Source of the DNA: Burkholderiales bacterium Ga0077543
GTDB taxonomy: Bacteria > Pseudomonadota > Gammaproteobacteria > Burkholderiales > Burkholderiaceae_C
Assembly (NCBI GenBank): GCA_001464055.1
Contig: LNET01000098.1
Coordinates: forward strand, 59,757 to 123,756
Direction: 5' to 3'
Length of the DNA: 64,000 nucleotides
Positions 1 through 9,812 of this stretch are shown here, piece after piece. Each line of letters begins with the position of its first letter. The stretch's first letter is position 1. The notes below the pieces were generated by a model. That model had not been told where the DNA came from. It did no database searches and was given only the letters and a program-made list of their open reading frames with translations. The position numbers and the translations under genes were made by a program.

Positions 1-375
1 TCAGCACCCTGGTGATGACGGTCACCGACAAGCGCGCCGACATCGCCATCCTGCGCACCCTGGGCGCCAGCCCGCGCTCGATCATGGGCATCTTCATCGT
101 GCAGGGGGCCACGGCGGGCATCATCGGCACCTGCGTGGGGGTGGCGCTGGGCCTGCTGGTGGCCTTCAACGTCGACGTCATCGTGCCGGCCATCGAACGG
201 CTGCTGGGCGTGGCCTTCCTGCCCGGCAGCATCTACGTCATCAGCCGCATGCCCAGCGAGCCTTTGGCCAGCGACATCGTGCCGATCGCGGTGATTTCGC
301 TCGTGCTCAGCCTGCTGGCCACGCTGTACCCGAGCTGGCGCGCCAGCCGCACCAACCCGGCGGAGGCGCTGCGCT

Positions 376-383
<8 letters not shown>
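1..383 (+). CDS. lolC: Lipoprotein-releasing ABC transporter permease, C-terminal part (LolC/LolE family)
   Basis: The gene enters from the left edge; the frame starts at base 3, leaving about 126 C-terminal residues. It begins with [17 protein letters not shown], the conserved stretch of FtsX-like permeases, followed by three hydrophobic segments and the typical ending [12 protein letters not shown]. Proteins of this family sit in the inner membrane and, with LolD, release mature lipoproteins to LolA for transport to the outer membrane. The stop overlaps the lolD start by 8 bases, so the two are translationally coupled. LolC versus LolE cannot be decided from the C terminus; betaproteobacteria often have one hybrid LolF-type protein. 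Confidence 0.9.
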
Positions 384-1038
<655 letters not shown>

Positions 1039-1056
1039 CCGCGAAGCTGCCGCACC

Positions 1057-1923
1057 GTGCCCATCAGCCACCTGATCAACGCCGACCTGCACAGTCACAG
1101 CAACGTCAGCGACGGCACGCTCACGCCCGAAGACCTGGCAGCGCGCGCCAGAGCCCAGGGCGTGGAGCTCTGGGCCCTGACCGACCACGACGAGATCAGC
1201 GGCCAGCAACGCGCCTGCGACACCGCGCTGGCGCTGGGGCTGGATTACCTGACCGGCACCGAGATCTCGGTCAGCTTCGCCGGCGAGACCGTGCACATCG
1301 TCGGCCTGGGCTTCGACGCCGAAGATGCCGCGCTGGGGGCCGGGCTGGCGGCCACCCGCGGTGGCCGCCTGGCACGCGCCCACGCCATGGCCGACAGCCT
1401 GGCCCAGGCCGGCGTGGGCGGGGCTTTCGAAGGGGCGCTGCGCTACGTGGGCAATCCAGACCTGATCTCCCGCACCCATTTCGCCCGCTTCCTGGTCGAG
1501 ACGGGTGTGTGCAGCGACACCCACGAGGTCTTCCGCCGCTTCCTCACCGAAGGCAAGCCCGGCTACGTGCCGCACCAGTGGGCGCGGCTGGGTGACGCAG
1601 TGCGCTGGATCACCCAGGCCGGCGGCATCGCCGTCATCGCCCACCCGGCGCGATACCGGTTCGGGCCCAGCGCGGAATACGCGCTGTTCAGCGAATTTGC
1701 CACCCACGGCGGCCAGGGCGTCGAAGTGATGACGGGCAGCCACAGCGAAGCCGAACGCCTGCGCTACGCCGAAACGGCCCTGGAATTCGGCCTGCTTGCC
1801 AGCCGCGGCAGCGACTTCCACTCCCCCACCGAGAGCCGCACCGACCTGGGCGCGCTGCCCGACCTGCCCGGCCGCTTGCAGCCGGTGTGGGAAGCGCTGG
1901 AACACCGCATCCTGCGGCCATGA
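1057..1923 (+). CDS. PHP-domain metal-dependent phosphoesterase (RNase AM/YciV family)
   Basis: A 288-residue PHP-domain protein. The metal-binding motifs are visible: NADLHSHSNVSDG near the N terminus, LTDHDEISG around residue 45, AHPARY around 195 and SRGSDFHSP near 250. The E. coli relative YciV/RNase AM is a 5'-3' exonuclease and 3',5'-nucleoside bisphosphate phosphatase; this role is inferred from the family. Start is GTG at 1057, 18 bases after lolD; no better start keeps the first DLHSHS motif. The stop overlaps the next gene in an ATGA arrangement, so it is probably co-transcribed with it. Confidence 0.85.
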   Translation: MPISHLINADLHSHSNVSDGTLTPEDLAARARAQGVELWALTDHDEISGQQRACDTALALGLDYLTGTEISVSFAGETVHIVGLGFDAEDAALGAGLAATRGGRLARAHAMADSLAQAGVGGAFEGALRYVGNPDLISRTHFARFLVETGVCSDTHEVFRRFLTEGKPGYVPHQWARLGDAVRWITQAGGIAVIAHPARYRFGPSAEYALFSEFATHGGQGVEVMTGSHSEAERLRYAETALEFGLLASRGSDFHSPTESRTDLGALPDLPGRLQPVWEALEHRILRP

Positions 1924-2870
1924 GTTCCGCACCGGGCCTGCCCGCGCAGCGGCCCGGCCTGGGCGTGCTGCTGATCGTCCTGACCGCGCTGTGCTTCGCG
2001 ACCATGGACAACCTGATCCGCAAGCTGGGCCCGGTGGTGCCCGTGCTGCTGATCCTGACAGCTCGCTATGCCTTTCAGGCGGTGAGCATGGGCCTGTGGC
2101 TGGCCTTCAGCCGCCAGCACCGACTGCGCAGCGCCCACCCCCGCTTTCAGCTGCTGCGCGGCAGCCTGCTGCTGGCCACCAGCGCGATGAGCTTCTGGGG
2201 CGTGCAGTTCATGCCGGTGCCGGAATTCACCGCCATCAACATGCTCACGCCGGTGCTGGTGACGCTGCTGGCCGCGTGGCTGCTGAAGGAAAGCGTCACG
2301 CCGCTGCGCTGGGTGCTGGTGGCGGGCGGTTTCCTGGGTGCGCTGGTGGTCATGCGCCCCGGCAGCGGCCTGTTCGGCTGGGCCGTGTTGTTCCCGCTGC
2401 TGGGTGCCTGCACTTATGCGTCGTTCCAGGTGCTGACCAGCCGGCTCGCAGCGCTGGAAAACCCGTTCACCACGCACTTCTGGACCGGGGCCGTGGGCAC
2501 GGCCATCCTGCTGCCGGTGGTGGCGTTCAGTGGCATCGACGTCCCGGGCGTGCTGGCAGCCGCCGCGCCATCGACCCTGGCCCTGGTGCTGGCCATCGGC
2601 TTCCTGGGCACGGCCGGCCACCTGCTGCTGATCCTGGCACTGGGCATGGCGCCGGCGGCCAGCCTGATGCCCTTCATGTATGCCCAGATCGCCGCGGCGG
2701 CCTTGCTGGGCTGGCTGATGTTCGGCCAGCTGCCCGACTTCTGGGCCTGGGTGGGGATGGCCATCGTCAGCGTGTGCGGCGCCGCCAGCGTCTGGCTGAA
2801 CCTGCGCGGGGCTTCAGCGCAGGCGCGCCGCGCGGACGCGCCCGTCGCCGCAGACACCATGGCGGACTGA
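1920..2870 (+). CDS. EamA/DMT-family membrane transporter
   Basis: A 316-residue integral membrane protein with about ten hydrophobic segments in two EamA repeats, the usual size of a drug/metabolite transporter. The N-terminal repeat has the RKLGPVVPVLLILTARYAF region seen in RhaT/YdcZ-like exporters. The ATG at 1920 was chosen because it overlaps the preceding TGA (ATGA); an upstream in-frame start would only add a polar, non-conserved stretch inside the neighbouring gene. The substrate cannot be read from sequence. The C terminus is an Ala/Arg-rich cytoplasmic tail. Confidence 0.8.
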   Translation: MSSAPGLPAQRPGLGVLLIVLTALCFATMDNLIRKLGPVVPVLLILTARYAFQAVSMGLWLAFSRQHRLRSAHPRFQLLRGSLLLATSAMSFWGVQFMPVPEFTAINMLTPVLVTLLAAWLLKESVTPLRWVLVAGGFLGALVVMRPGSGLFGWAVLFPLLGACTYASFQVLTSRLAALENPFTTHFWTGAVGTAILLPVVAFSGIDVPGVLAAAAPSTLALVLAIGFLGTAGHLLLILALGMAPAASLMPFMYAQIAAAALLGWLMFGQLPDFWAWVGMAIVSVCGAASVWLNLRGASAQARRADAPVAADTMAD

Positions 2871-3197
2871 GCGCGCGAAACTTCGCCCGTGTAAACCCGA
2901 AGTCGGCTATAGTCGCCGGCTTGGCTGCTCACGCATGCCATTCGTTCATCCCCTTCGACCTTCGTCACTTGCCGCACAGACAGCTGCGCCAAGTTGCATT
3001 TTTCGGGTCGGCGGCGATGCCGTCGCCAGATCCGGATACCGAACCAAGCCAGCGCCCTGTACACGGCGGCGCCGGGCTTCACCCGTATTGATGCGACTTC
3101 ACCAGACGGTGCACCCCATGGACAAACACGCATGGGGCGCGCCGCGGGTGGGCTCTTGCGCCTTGCAAGGCCCGCCTGTGCCTTTGAAAGTTAGACG
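2871..3197 (+). promoter_or_regulatory. Long 5' leader of the rhlE-type helicase gene
   Basis: These 327 bases carry no convincing gene. A TATAGT element lies at 2908-2913, but no good -35 box is visible, so the promoter is only a suggestion. The distal part can fold: CCCCATG (3114-3120) pairs perfectly with CATGGGG (3131-3137) around a 10-base loop, and GCGGG near 3143 can pair with CCCGC near 3171. A weak GAAAG Shine-Dalgarno-like sequence precedes the ATG at 3198. Long structured leaders are known for DEAD-box helicase genes that are cold-induced or autoregulated; that role here is inference. Confidence 0.4.
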
Positions 3198-4601
3198 ATG
3201 AGTTTCGATACCCTGAACCTGCACGAGACCCTGACGCGTGCCGTGGCCGATGCCGGCTACACCCAAGCCACCGACGTGCAGCAGCAAGCCATTCCCGCTG
3301 CCATGGAAGGCCGTGACCTGATGGTCAGCAGCAACACCGGCAGCGGCAAGACCGCCAGCTTCGTGCTGCCCGCACTGATGAAGGTGTTGGCCGCGCGCGA
3401 AGCATGGGCCGAGGCCAACAAGCTGGCCGACAAGAACCTGGGCCCGCGCCCGAACCGCCCCGCCAACCCCGGGCCGCGCGTGCTGGTGCTGACACCCACC
3501 CGTGAACTGGCCCTGCAGGTGGCCAAGGCCGCTGCCGACTACGGCCGCCACATCAGCAACCTGCGTGTGGCCACCATCGTGGGTGGTGTGCCTTATGGCG
3601 CGCAACTGAAGGCCCTGCGCGGCCCGCTGGACATCCTGATCGCCACCCCCGGCCGCCTGATCGACCACATGGAAAGCGGCCGCGCCAACCTGGGCAGCGT
3701 CGACGTGCTGGTGCTCGACGAAGCCGACCGCATGCTCGACATGGGCTTCATCGACCCCATCCACCACATTGCTGCGGCCACCCCGCCCACGCGCCAGACC
3801 GTGATGTACAGCGCCACCTTCGGCGGCCATGTCGGCCGTCTGGCCCAGGAGCTGCTGAACAACCCGCTGCGCATCGAGATCAGCTCGCAAACCGCGGCCC
3901 ATGCCGACATCGAGCAACGCCTGCATTGGGCCGACGACTTCGAGCACAAGAACGCCCTGCTCGACAGCATCCTCACGTCCAAGGACATGGAGCAGGCCGT
4001 CGTCTTCACCAGCACCCAGCGCGACGCCGATTGGCTGGCCGACCGCCTGGCCGACCTGGGCCACCATGTTGCCAGCCTGCACGGTGGCCACCCGCAAGGC
4101 CGCCGCACCCGCGTGCTGCAGGGTCTGCGCAACAAGCAGCTGAAGATCCTGGTCGCCACCGACGTGGCAGCGCGCGGCATCGACGTGCCGAGCATCAGCC
4201 ACGTCATCAACTTCGGCCTGCCGATGAAGGAAGAAGACTACGTGCACCGCATCGGCCGCACCGGTCGTGCCGGTCGTTCGGGCCTCGCCGTGACGCTGGC
4301 CGAGCGCCGCGACACGGGCATGGTGCAACGCATCCAGCGCTTCACCACGCAGAAGATCCCGGCCACCACGATCGAAGGCCTGGAGCCGAAGCGCCCCGAG
4401 CCACGGCCGGCGCCGCGCCCCTTCGTCAAGCACGGTGGCGCTGGCAACTTCGCCGGCCCGCGTGGTGATGGCGGCAGCTTTGCCGGTCCGGGCGCACGCC
4501 CGGCAGGCCAGCGTCCTTTTGCCCGCCCGGGCGCCCCGGCAGGCAAGACATTCAAGCCGGCAGGCAAGACCTTCTCGAAGGCCGGACCCCGGCCGCGCTG
4601 A
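3198..4601 (+). CDS. rhlE: DEAD-box ATP-dependent RNA helicase, RhlE-like
   Basis: A 467-residue helicase with the full motif set: the Q motif (ATDVQQQAIPA), motif I SNTGSGKT, Ia PTRELALQ, Ib TPGRL, II DEAD (VLDEADRMLD), III SAT, IV VFTST, V ATDVAARGID and VI HRIGRTGRAG. After residue about 385 a Pro/Gly/Arg/Lys-rich low-complexity tail follows, typical of RhlE proteins and probably binding RNA nonspecifically. It likely acts in ribosome maturation or RNA decay. The gene is monocistronic: a long leader lies before it and a strong terminator after it. Confidence 0.9.
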   Translation: MSFDTLNLHETLTRAVADAGYTQATDVQQQAIPAAMEGRDLMVSSNTGSGKTASFVLPALMKVLAAREAWAEANKLADKNLGPRPNRPANPGPRVLVLTPTRELALQVAKAAADYGRHISNLRVATIVGGVPYGAQLKALRGPLDILIATPGRLIDHMESGRANLGSVDVLVLDEADRMLDMGFIDPIHHIAAATPPTRQTVMYSATFGGHVGRLAQELLNNPLRIEISSQTAAHADIEQRLHWADDFEHKNALLDSILTSKDMEQAVVFTSTQRDADWLADRLADLGHHVASLHGGHPQGRRTRVLQGLRNKQLKILVATDVAARGIDVPSISHVINFGLPMKEEDYVHRIGRTGRAGRSGLAVTLAERRDTGMVQRIQRFTTQKIPATTIEGLEPKRPEPRPAPRPFVKHGGAGNFAGPRGDGGSFAGPGARPAGQRPFARPGAPAGKTFKPAGKTFSKAGPRPR

Positions 4602-4646
4602 GTTCCTGGCCGTTGCAAAGACGGCCTGGATCGCAGACCGCCAATG

Positions 4647-4673
4647 AAAAAGCCGCGCGATGCGCGGCTTTTT
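4647..4673 (+). terminator. Rho-independent terminator after the helicase gene
   Basis: AAAAAGCCGCGC and GCGCGGCTTTTT form a nearly perfect stem with a very small loop, followed by further T residues (to 4679). It lies 45 bases after the helicase stop. The A-tract on the 5' side lets it work in both directions, so it may also end the minus-strand lipoprotein transcript coming from the right. Confidence 0.9.
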
Positions 4674-4768
4674 CTTTTTGTCGTTCTGCTGGCGGGATGG
4701 TGCCCCGTCTGGAGCCAGGCCTGCTCAGGCGCAATTGGCTATTGGTTATGGGCTATCTCGGCTATCGG

Positions 4769-5632
4769 CTATCGCGCGCCCGACCAGGTTTCACAGGGGG
4801 TCATGACCGGGTGATTCAAGCTGCCGTTCACGTCACTCAGAAACGGACGCCAGCCGCTGGCCAGGGCCTGCGGAAACTCCGCCTTCGGAATGGTGAACAC
4901 GGCCATGCGGCCGTCAGGCGCGCCGCAGACCGCCGGCATGGCGTTCTCCAGGGTCCAGGCACACTGCCCGCCACTCGCGGACAAGCCGCTGGCCAGCAGT
5001 TCCCGACGCAAGGCGTCCTGCCGCTGGAGGAAGTCACTCGGCAGGCACTGGCGGGTACCGGCCCAGTTCCAGATGGATATGGCAAGCGATTCCTCGCCGC
5101 GGCAGCTGGAAGGGCGAACCACACAGCGGTAGTTGACGAGCTGGCCGTACTGCTGCACGGTGTTTTCGGTGAACGGACCCAGCGCATGGACATGTCCGTC
5201 ATCGGTGACGCCGAGGTAGACGTTCTGCTGCGGATAGTGCCGGATCCGGAAGCTCCGCTGGTTGTACTGAACGCTCTGGGTCTGCGGCCCCGTGGGGAAC
5301 ATCGCCGGATAGGTTTGCTCGATCCAGCCGAACCAGTCATCGGCGGTGATCGGCTCGGGCTTCAATGGCTGGGGCAACACCGGAAGCGCGGGCGGCGGCA
5401 GGTCCGTTGCTGCCGGTGCCTGCGCCAGCAGCCGGGCCTTGGCGCCGACTGGTGTCTCGTCAGCCGCCTGTCGTGCCTGGGCCATGGCCGCAGCAAAGGC
5501 CTGTTCCGGCTCGTCAGGCGACCCGCCGCCGCATCCGGCCATCAGCAGGGCCGCCGCCAGGGCAACCGCTGCCACGCCGGGGACACGCTGCGACGGCCGC
5601 CGGGCCGACCGCGTCAGCCAGCGTTGCTTCAT
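4769..5632 (-). CDS. Putative lipoprotein with a recurrent YP-FP/YLGV module, function unknown
   Basis: A 287-residue protein. The start at 5632 gives a basic N terminus, a hydrophobic stretch and a lipobox LMAGC, so it is probably an acylated lipoprotein. An acidic/Ala-rich linker follows. Then comes a module with WFGWIEQTYPAMFP, then YNQRSFRIRHYP, then VYLGVTDDGHVHALGP and YRCVV. From memory this pattern recurs in otherwise unrelated surface proteins of Burkholderiales. The C-terminal 130 residues have five cysteines and no family I recognise. The start is 1 base after the FKBP stop, so the two are one transcript. Function is unknown. Confidence 0.7.
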   Translation of the reverse strand: MKQRWLTRSARRPSQRVPGVAAVALAAALLMAGCGGGSPDEPEQAFAAAMAQARQAADETPVGAKARLLAQAPAATDLPPPALPVLPQPLKPEPITADDWFGWIEQTYPAMFPTGPQTQSVQYNQRSFRIRHYPQQNVYLGVTDDGHVHALGPFTENTVQQYGQLVNYRCVVRPSSCRGEESLAISIWNWAGTRQCLPSDFLQRQDALRRELLASGLSASGGQCAWTLENAMPAVCGAPDGRMAVFTIPKAEFPQALASGWRPFLSDVNGSLNHPVMTPCETWSGAR

Positions 5633-5633
5633 C

Positions 5634-5990
5634 TCACACCTCCAGCAGGTCGACCTCGAACACGAGTGTTGCATTCGGAGGGATCACGCCGCCGGCGCCG
5701 CGCGCGCCATAGCCCAGCTCGGCCGGGATCGTCAGCACACGGGTGCCTCCCACCTGCATGCCCTGCACGCCTTCGTCCCAACCGCGAATGACCTCGCCGC
5801 CACCCAGGTGGAAACGGAAGGGCTGGCCGCGGTCCTTGCTGGAATCGAACTTCTTGCCGCGCTGGTTCTCGGCCGTGGGGTCGTGCAGCCAGCCCGTGTA
5901 GTGCACGCTGACACGGCGACCCGCGGTGGCGGTGTCGCCAGTGCCAGGAACGGTGTCCTCGAAGCTCAGGCCGGAGGGGGTGGTGGTCAT
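5634..5990 (-). CDS. FKBP-type peptidyl-prolyl cis-trans isomerase
   Basis: A 118-residue single-domain FKBP without a signal peptide, so it is cytoplasmic. Conserved signatures are VSVHYTGWL, FDSSKDRGQPFRFHLGGGEVI, GWDEGVQGMQVGG, LTIPAELGYGARG and IPPNATLVFEVDLLEV; together these build the isomerase/FK506-binding pocket. The typical length of stand-alone bacterial FKBPs is 110-120 residues. AAGGA lies upstream of the ATG. It sits between the TerB/DUF697-like gene (40 bases upstream) and the lipoprotein gene (1 base downstream). Confidence 0.92.
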   Translation of the reverse strand: MTTTPSGLSFEDTVPGTGDTATAGRRVSVHYTGWLHDPTAENQRGKKFDSSKDRGQPFRFHLGGGEVIRGWDEGVQGMQVGGTRVLTIPAELGYGARGAGGVIPPNATLVFEVDLLEV

Positions 5991-6030
5991 CGCACGGTCC
6001 TTGTTGGAATGGGGTTGTCAGGAGCCCGAA

Positions 6031-6975
6031 TCATGCCAGGGGCTTGCGCACCATTTCCAGCACCTTGCCGGCGTCCAGGCTGCGCGCCTGGGCCTGGATC
6101 TGCGGTAGCGCCTGCTGCTGCATCTGGCGGGCGTTGCCCAGCAGGTCCTGGTAGGTCTGCTGCAGCAGCGCCGTGCTCATCTGGCGACCACCACCGTAGT
6201 AGCGCACGGCCAGTTGGCCCAGCGCGTAGGTGGTGGCAAAGCTCATGACCATTCCCGTGCCCACGCTGCCTACGCCACGCCCCAGCCCGCCCAGCACGGA
6301 ACCCAGCAGCCCGCCCACCAGCTTGCGTCCGAACTGCTCCAGGTACTGCCCGGTCAGGCCGACGCCGGCGGTGGCGATGAATTCCTTCACCATGCCGGCG
6401 TCCATGCTCACCCCGTGCGCCTGCGCGATGCCGTGCACCAGCTTCACCTGCAGCGGGATGATGGCCACGCTGGCCCAGCTTTGCGGCAGCAGTTCCAGCG
6501 CGCCGCAGAGCACGGCACGGTTGAAGATGCTCTTGTCGAGCGCGGCGCGGTCGACCTTGACCACGGCAGCCCCGGCCGCAGCTGGCGCCAGCGGGGCGTC
6601 GGTCTCGAGCGCCAGGCCGTCGGCCTGTGCCTCGAAAGCCGTGTCCAGCGTGCCGCCCAGCTCGGTCTTCAGGCTGGCCAGGAACTGCCGCTCCGCGGGC
6701 GATTGCACACCGTCGGCGTCGCAGACGCACACCGCGAGTTCGTAAGCCAGCTGACGTTGTTCAGGCGACTTGAGCTGGGCCACGGCCTCGGGCAACCCCA
6801 GCCGCTTGAGCAGCACTTCCTGCATCAGCGCGGCAACGTTCAGGCCCTGCGCCTGCCCGCCCAGGTTGGCGGCGATGCGCTTGACCTCCTCGCGTTCGGC
6901 TTCCGACTTGTTGCCGTCGGCAAAAGCGGCGAGCAGGGCCACCGCCAGCAAGGCGCGTTGTTCTTCAGCGGTCAT
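6031..6975 (-). CDS. TerB-like / DUF697 (YcjF-type) domain protein
   Basis: A 314-residue protein. Residues 1-125 are helical and acidic, with [18 protein letters not shown] and [18 protein letters not shown], the repeated acidic signature of TerB-like domains. The C-terminal half (about 165-280) has the Gly-rich hydrophobic stretches of DUF697/YcjF proteins, such as [16 protein letters not shown], suggesting membrane association. The pairing suggests stress or envelope homeostasis, but no biochemical role can be assigned. The ATG overlaps the gluQ stop by 4 bases (ATGA). Confidence 0.65.
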   Translation of the reverse strand: MTAEEQRALLAVALLAAFADGNKSEAEREEVKRIAANLGGQAQGLNVAALMQEVLLKRLGLPEAVAQLKSPEQRQLAYELAVCVCDADGVQSPAERQFLASLKTELGGTLDTAFEAQADGLALETDAPLAPAAAGAAVVKVDRAALDKSIFNRAVLCGALELLPQSWASVAIIPLQVKLVHGIAQAHGVSMDAGMVKEFIATAGVGLTGQYLEQFGRKLVGGLLGSVLGGLGRGVGSVGTGMVMSFATTYALGQLAVRYYGGGRQMSTALLQQTYQDLLGNARQMQQQALPQIQAQARSLDAGKVLEMVRKPLA

Positions 6976-7949
6976 GGGAATTCCTCGTGGCGATTGGTCT
7001 GGATATGGGGATTGTCACGGGCCGCGGCAAGAGGCCAGCGCTGGCCCCATTCGACGACGGCTCCCGCCAGCAGTTCCGGCAGTGTTGCCCGGGGCGTGGC
7101 CTGCAGCCCCAGCGCCGCCAGTGCCGTCCGAAGCGGCACCGAAGGGTCCCGCAGGTCCAGGGCTGCCGCCCCATTTTGCTTGCTGAGCTTGTGACCGTCC
7201 GCAGCCAGCACCAGCGGCGTGTGCAGATGGCGCGGCACTGGGAGGCCCAGCGCCCTTCGCAGCACGATCTGGCGTGCCGTGTTGTCGGCCAGGTCTTCGC
7301 CGCGCACGATGTCGGTCACGCCCTGCGCGGCGTCGTCCACCACCACCGCCAATTGGTAGGCCCACAGGCCATCGGCACGGCGCAGCACGAAGTCGCCGAC
7401 TTCGGACGCCACGTCCTGATGCTGCGACCCCAGGCGACGGTCGTGCCAGGCCACATGGCCTGCCGGCACGCGCAGCCGCCAGGCCCGCGCCGGGCGGCCG
7501 CCCAGGCCCGCGCTGCAGGTGCCGGGGTAGACACGCTCGCCGTCGCGGGCAGGCAGCTCGCCCCGCAGAGCCAAGGCAGCCTCGATCTCGGCGCGCGTGC
7601 AGGCACAGGGATACGCCTGTCCAGCGTCGACGAGTTGCTGCAGCGCCTGCGCATAAGCCGTGTCGCGCCGCGACTGCCACCACGGCGGCTCGTCGGAGCG
7701 CAGGCCGCAGGCCGCCAGCTGCGCGAGGATGAACTCGCCCTGGCCCGGCGGGCAGCGTGGGCGGTCGGCGTCCTCGATGCGCACCAGCCACCGCCCGCCA
7801 GCGGCGCGTGCGTCCAGCCAGCTGGCCAGCGCAGCCACCAGTGAGCCGGCGTGCAAAGGGCCGGTGGGCGAAGGCGCGAACCGGCCTACGACCGGCCCCC
7901 GCCGACCCATGGGGTCGCCAGCCTGTGGTGTGGGGTCAGCGGCCGCCAT
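6972..7949 (-). CDS. gluQ: Glutamyl-Q tRNA(Asp) synthetase
   Basis: A GluRS-like catalytic core without an anticodon-binding domain, so it charges Glu onto queuosine of tRNA(Asp). The HIGH-like motif is [16 protein letters not shown] and the KMSKS-like motif is LSKQNGA. Zinc ligands appear as YPCACTR and YPGTC. ATG at 7949 gives 325 residues and falls 20 bases after the LysR stop; ATG at 7910 (312 residues), closer to the usual 290-310, is an alternative. No clear Shine-Dalgarno sequence supports either. Confidence 0.9.
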   Translation of the reverse strand: MAAADPTPQAGDPMGRRGPVVGRFAPSPTGPLHAGSLVAALASWLDARAAGGRWLVRIEDADRPRCPPGQGEFILAQLAACGLRSDEPPWWQSRRDTAYAQALQQLVDAGQAYPCACTRAEIEAALALRGELPARDGERVYPGTCSAGLGGRPARAWRLRVPAGHVAWHDRRLGSQHQDVASEVGDFVLRRADGLWAYQLAVVVDDAAQGVTDIVRGEDLADNTARQIVLRRALGLPVPRHLHTPLVLAADGHKLSKQNGAAALDLRDPSVPLRTALAALGLQATPRATLPELLAGAVVEWGQRWPLAAARDNPHIQTNRHEEFP

Positions 7950-7969
7950 CGAGCGTGGCCCGGGGGCAC

Positions 7970-8965
7970 TCAGTCCAGCGGCCCGGCGTGCCGTTCCACC
8001 AGCGCGCGCCGCGTGGTCGGGCTTTCCAGCTGCTGCAGCCACCACTGCAGGGCACGACCCAGTCCCATCGCACCCGGGTCGCCACGCTCGGCACGCCAGG
8101 CGTAGTGCAGCCGCGCACCGAACGGCCCGCGCGCGGTGGCCCGACTCACCAGGTGTCCTGCTTCCAGATGTGGACGTGCCAGCGGTTCCGGCACGTAGCC
8201 ACAGCCCAGGTTGCGCAGCAGGGCTTCGAGCTTGGCGCGCATGCTGGGCACGGTCAGCACATCCTGCCCGGGCAGCAGATTCACCGTCATCGGCGTCGTG
8301 CGCTGGGCCGTGTCGGCCACCGCAACGGCTCGGTGGTGCACGAGTTGCGCGTCGACCAGCACGCCCTCATGCTGTGCCAGCGGGTGGTGCGGGGCCATGC
8401 AGTAGATGAAGGGAACTTCGCCCAGCGGGCGGAGTTCGATGCCGCCGGGGTTGGGGTGTTCGTCGCTCACCCCTATGGCCAGGTCGGCCTGGCCCGAAAC
8501 CAGGGCTTCCCAGGTGCCGGCCAGCACGTCGGTGCGCAGGCGCAGACGCGTGGCCGGGCCGGCGTCGCTGGCCTGGCCGGTGGCCAGGCCGTCACGCACC
8601 TCGCAAAAGGCCTGCACCAGCTCGAAGATGGTGGGCATCGAGAGGATGTCCTCGACGCTGATCGACAGCTGCGTCTCCCAGCCGCTGGCGACGCGGCGCA
8701 CGCGGTTGGCCACGGCGTCCATTTCCTGCAGCAGCCGACGGCCTTCGAACAGCAGCTCGCGGCCAGCCGCGGTCAGCTGCGCCTGGCGCGAGCTGCGGTC
8801 GAAAAGCAGCACGTCCAGCGCGTCTTCGAGCTGGCGCACGCTGTAGGTCAGGGCTGATGGCACCTTGCCGAGTTCGCGGGCGGCGGCAGCAAAACTGCCG
8901 GTTCGGGCGATGGTGTCCATCATCGCCAGGGCGTCGGGGGTCAGGGCTTGGCGGCGGTCGGGCAT
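7970..8965 (-). CDS. LysR-family transcriptional regulator
   Basis: A 331-residue LysR protein of normal length. The N-terminal winged HTH (residues 8-66) contains [26 protein letters not shown], and the LTAAGRELL ending of the domain is present. An effector-binding domain follows. It is transcribed divergently from the pirin gene with 118 bases between them, the usual LysR-target arrangement, so pirin is its likely target. An inverted repeat in the gap (8980-8991) is a candidate operator. The ligand is unknown. Confidence 0.88.
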   Translation of the reverse strand: MPDRRQALTPDALAMMDTIARTGSFAAAARELGKVPSALTYSVRQLEDALDVLLFDRSSRQAQLTAAGRELLFEGRRLLQEMDAVANRVRRVASGWETQLSISVEDILSMPTIFELVQAFCEVRDGLATGQASDAGPATRLRLRTDVLAGTWEALVSGQADLAIGVSDEHPNPGGIELRPLGEVPFIYCMAPHHPLAQHEGVLVDAQLVHHRAVAVADTAQRTTPMTVNLLPGQDVLTVPSMRAKLEALLRNLGCGYVPEPLARPHLEAGHLVSRATARGPFGARLHYAWRAERGDPGAMGLGRALQWWLQQLESPTTRRALVERHAGPLD

Positions 8966-8979
8966 GGCTTCATCTTATT

Positions 8980-8991
8980 TGAACGGGTTCA
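8980..8991. promoter_or_regulatory. Inverted repeat in the LysR-pirin intergenic region
   Basis: TGAAC-GG-GTTCA is a short dyad 15 bases upstream of the LysR start and about 90 bases before pirin. LysR proteins commonly bind dyads next to their own start and repress themselves while controlling the divergent gene. Assignment as the operator is inference. Confidence 0.4.
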
Positions 8992-9083
8992 TCAAGCCCT
9001 TCCCACCGCTGCGCGGGCGGTGCTGCCTACAGTCTGGGCCAGGGGCACCGGCCCCGCAGCGAACTCAGGAAGGAGAGCCCGCC

Positions 9084-9812
9084 ATGATCACATTGCGCAG
9101 ATCCAGTGAACGCGGCTACGCCGACCATGGCTGGCTGAAAAGCTTCCACAGCTTCTCCTTCGCCGACTACTACGATCCCGCCCACATGGGCGTGGGCAAC
9201 CTGCGTGTCGTCAACGAAGACCGCATCGCACCGGGCACCGGCTTCGGCACGCACAGCCACCGCGACATGGAGATCGTCAGCTACGTCCTTGACGGCGCGC
9301 TGGCGCACAAGGACAGCCTGGGCAATGGCTCGGGCGACAGCCAGAAGGCCGCTGGCGTCATCCGTCCCGGCGACGTGCAGCGCATGAGTGCTGGCACCGG
9401 TGTCCAGCACAGCGAGTTCAACCACGCGCCCGACCGCAGCACACACTTCCTGCAGATCTGGCTGCTGCCGCGCGAACGCGGGCTGGCACCTGGCTACGAA
9501 CAGAAGCATTTCGACAATGCCGTCAAGCGCGGCCGGCTGGCGCTGGTGGCTTCGCCCGACGGTGCCGAAGGCTCAGTCACGGTGCATGCCGACGCGTCGA
9601 TCCGCGCCGGGTTGTTCGACGGGGCGGAGCACGCGAAGTTGGCTCTGGACCCCCAGCGCAACACCTACGTCCACCTGGTGCACGGAGGACTGCGCGTGAA
9701 CGACCGGCAACTGCACGCCGGCGACGCAATGCGGCTCACGGGCGAGACGCTGCTGGTACTGGAAGGCGGCGAAAACGCCGAAGTGCTGGTCTTCGACCTG
9801 GCAGGTTCCTAG
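9084..9812 (+). CDS. Pirin family bicupin protein (YhaK-like)
   Basis: A 242-residue pirin. The N-terminal cupin has the metal-binding set HSHRDMEIVSYVLDGALAHKD and the downstream GVQHSEFNH, matching the His-His-Glu-His site; LQIWLLP and the C-terminal LVLEGGENAEVLVFDL are also typical of YhaK-like pirins. Some relatives have quercetin 2,3-dioxygenase activity; the physiological role is usually unknown. A strong Shine-Dalgarno (AGGAAGGAGA, 9069-9078) decides the ATG at 9084. It is the probable target of the divergent LysR regulator. Confidence 0.88.
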   Translation: MITLRRSSERGYADHGWLKSFHSFSFADYYDPAHMGVGNLRVVNEDRIAPGTGFGTHSHRDMEIVSYVLDGALAHKDSLGNGSGDSQKAAGVIRPGDVQRMSAGTGVQHSEFNHAPDRSTHFLQIWLLPRERGLAPGYEQKHFDNAVKRGRLALVASPDGAEGSVTVHADASIRAGLFDGAEHAKLALDPQRNTYVHLVHGGLRVNDRQLHAGDAMRLTGETLLVLEGGENAEVLVFDLAGS

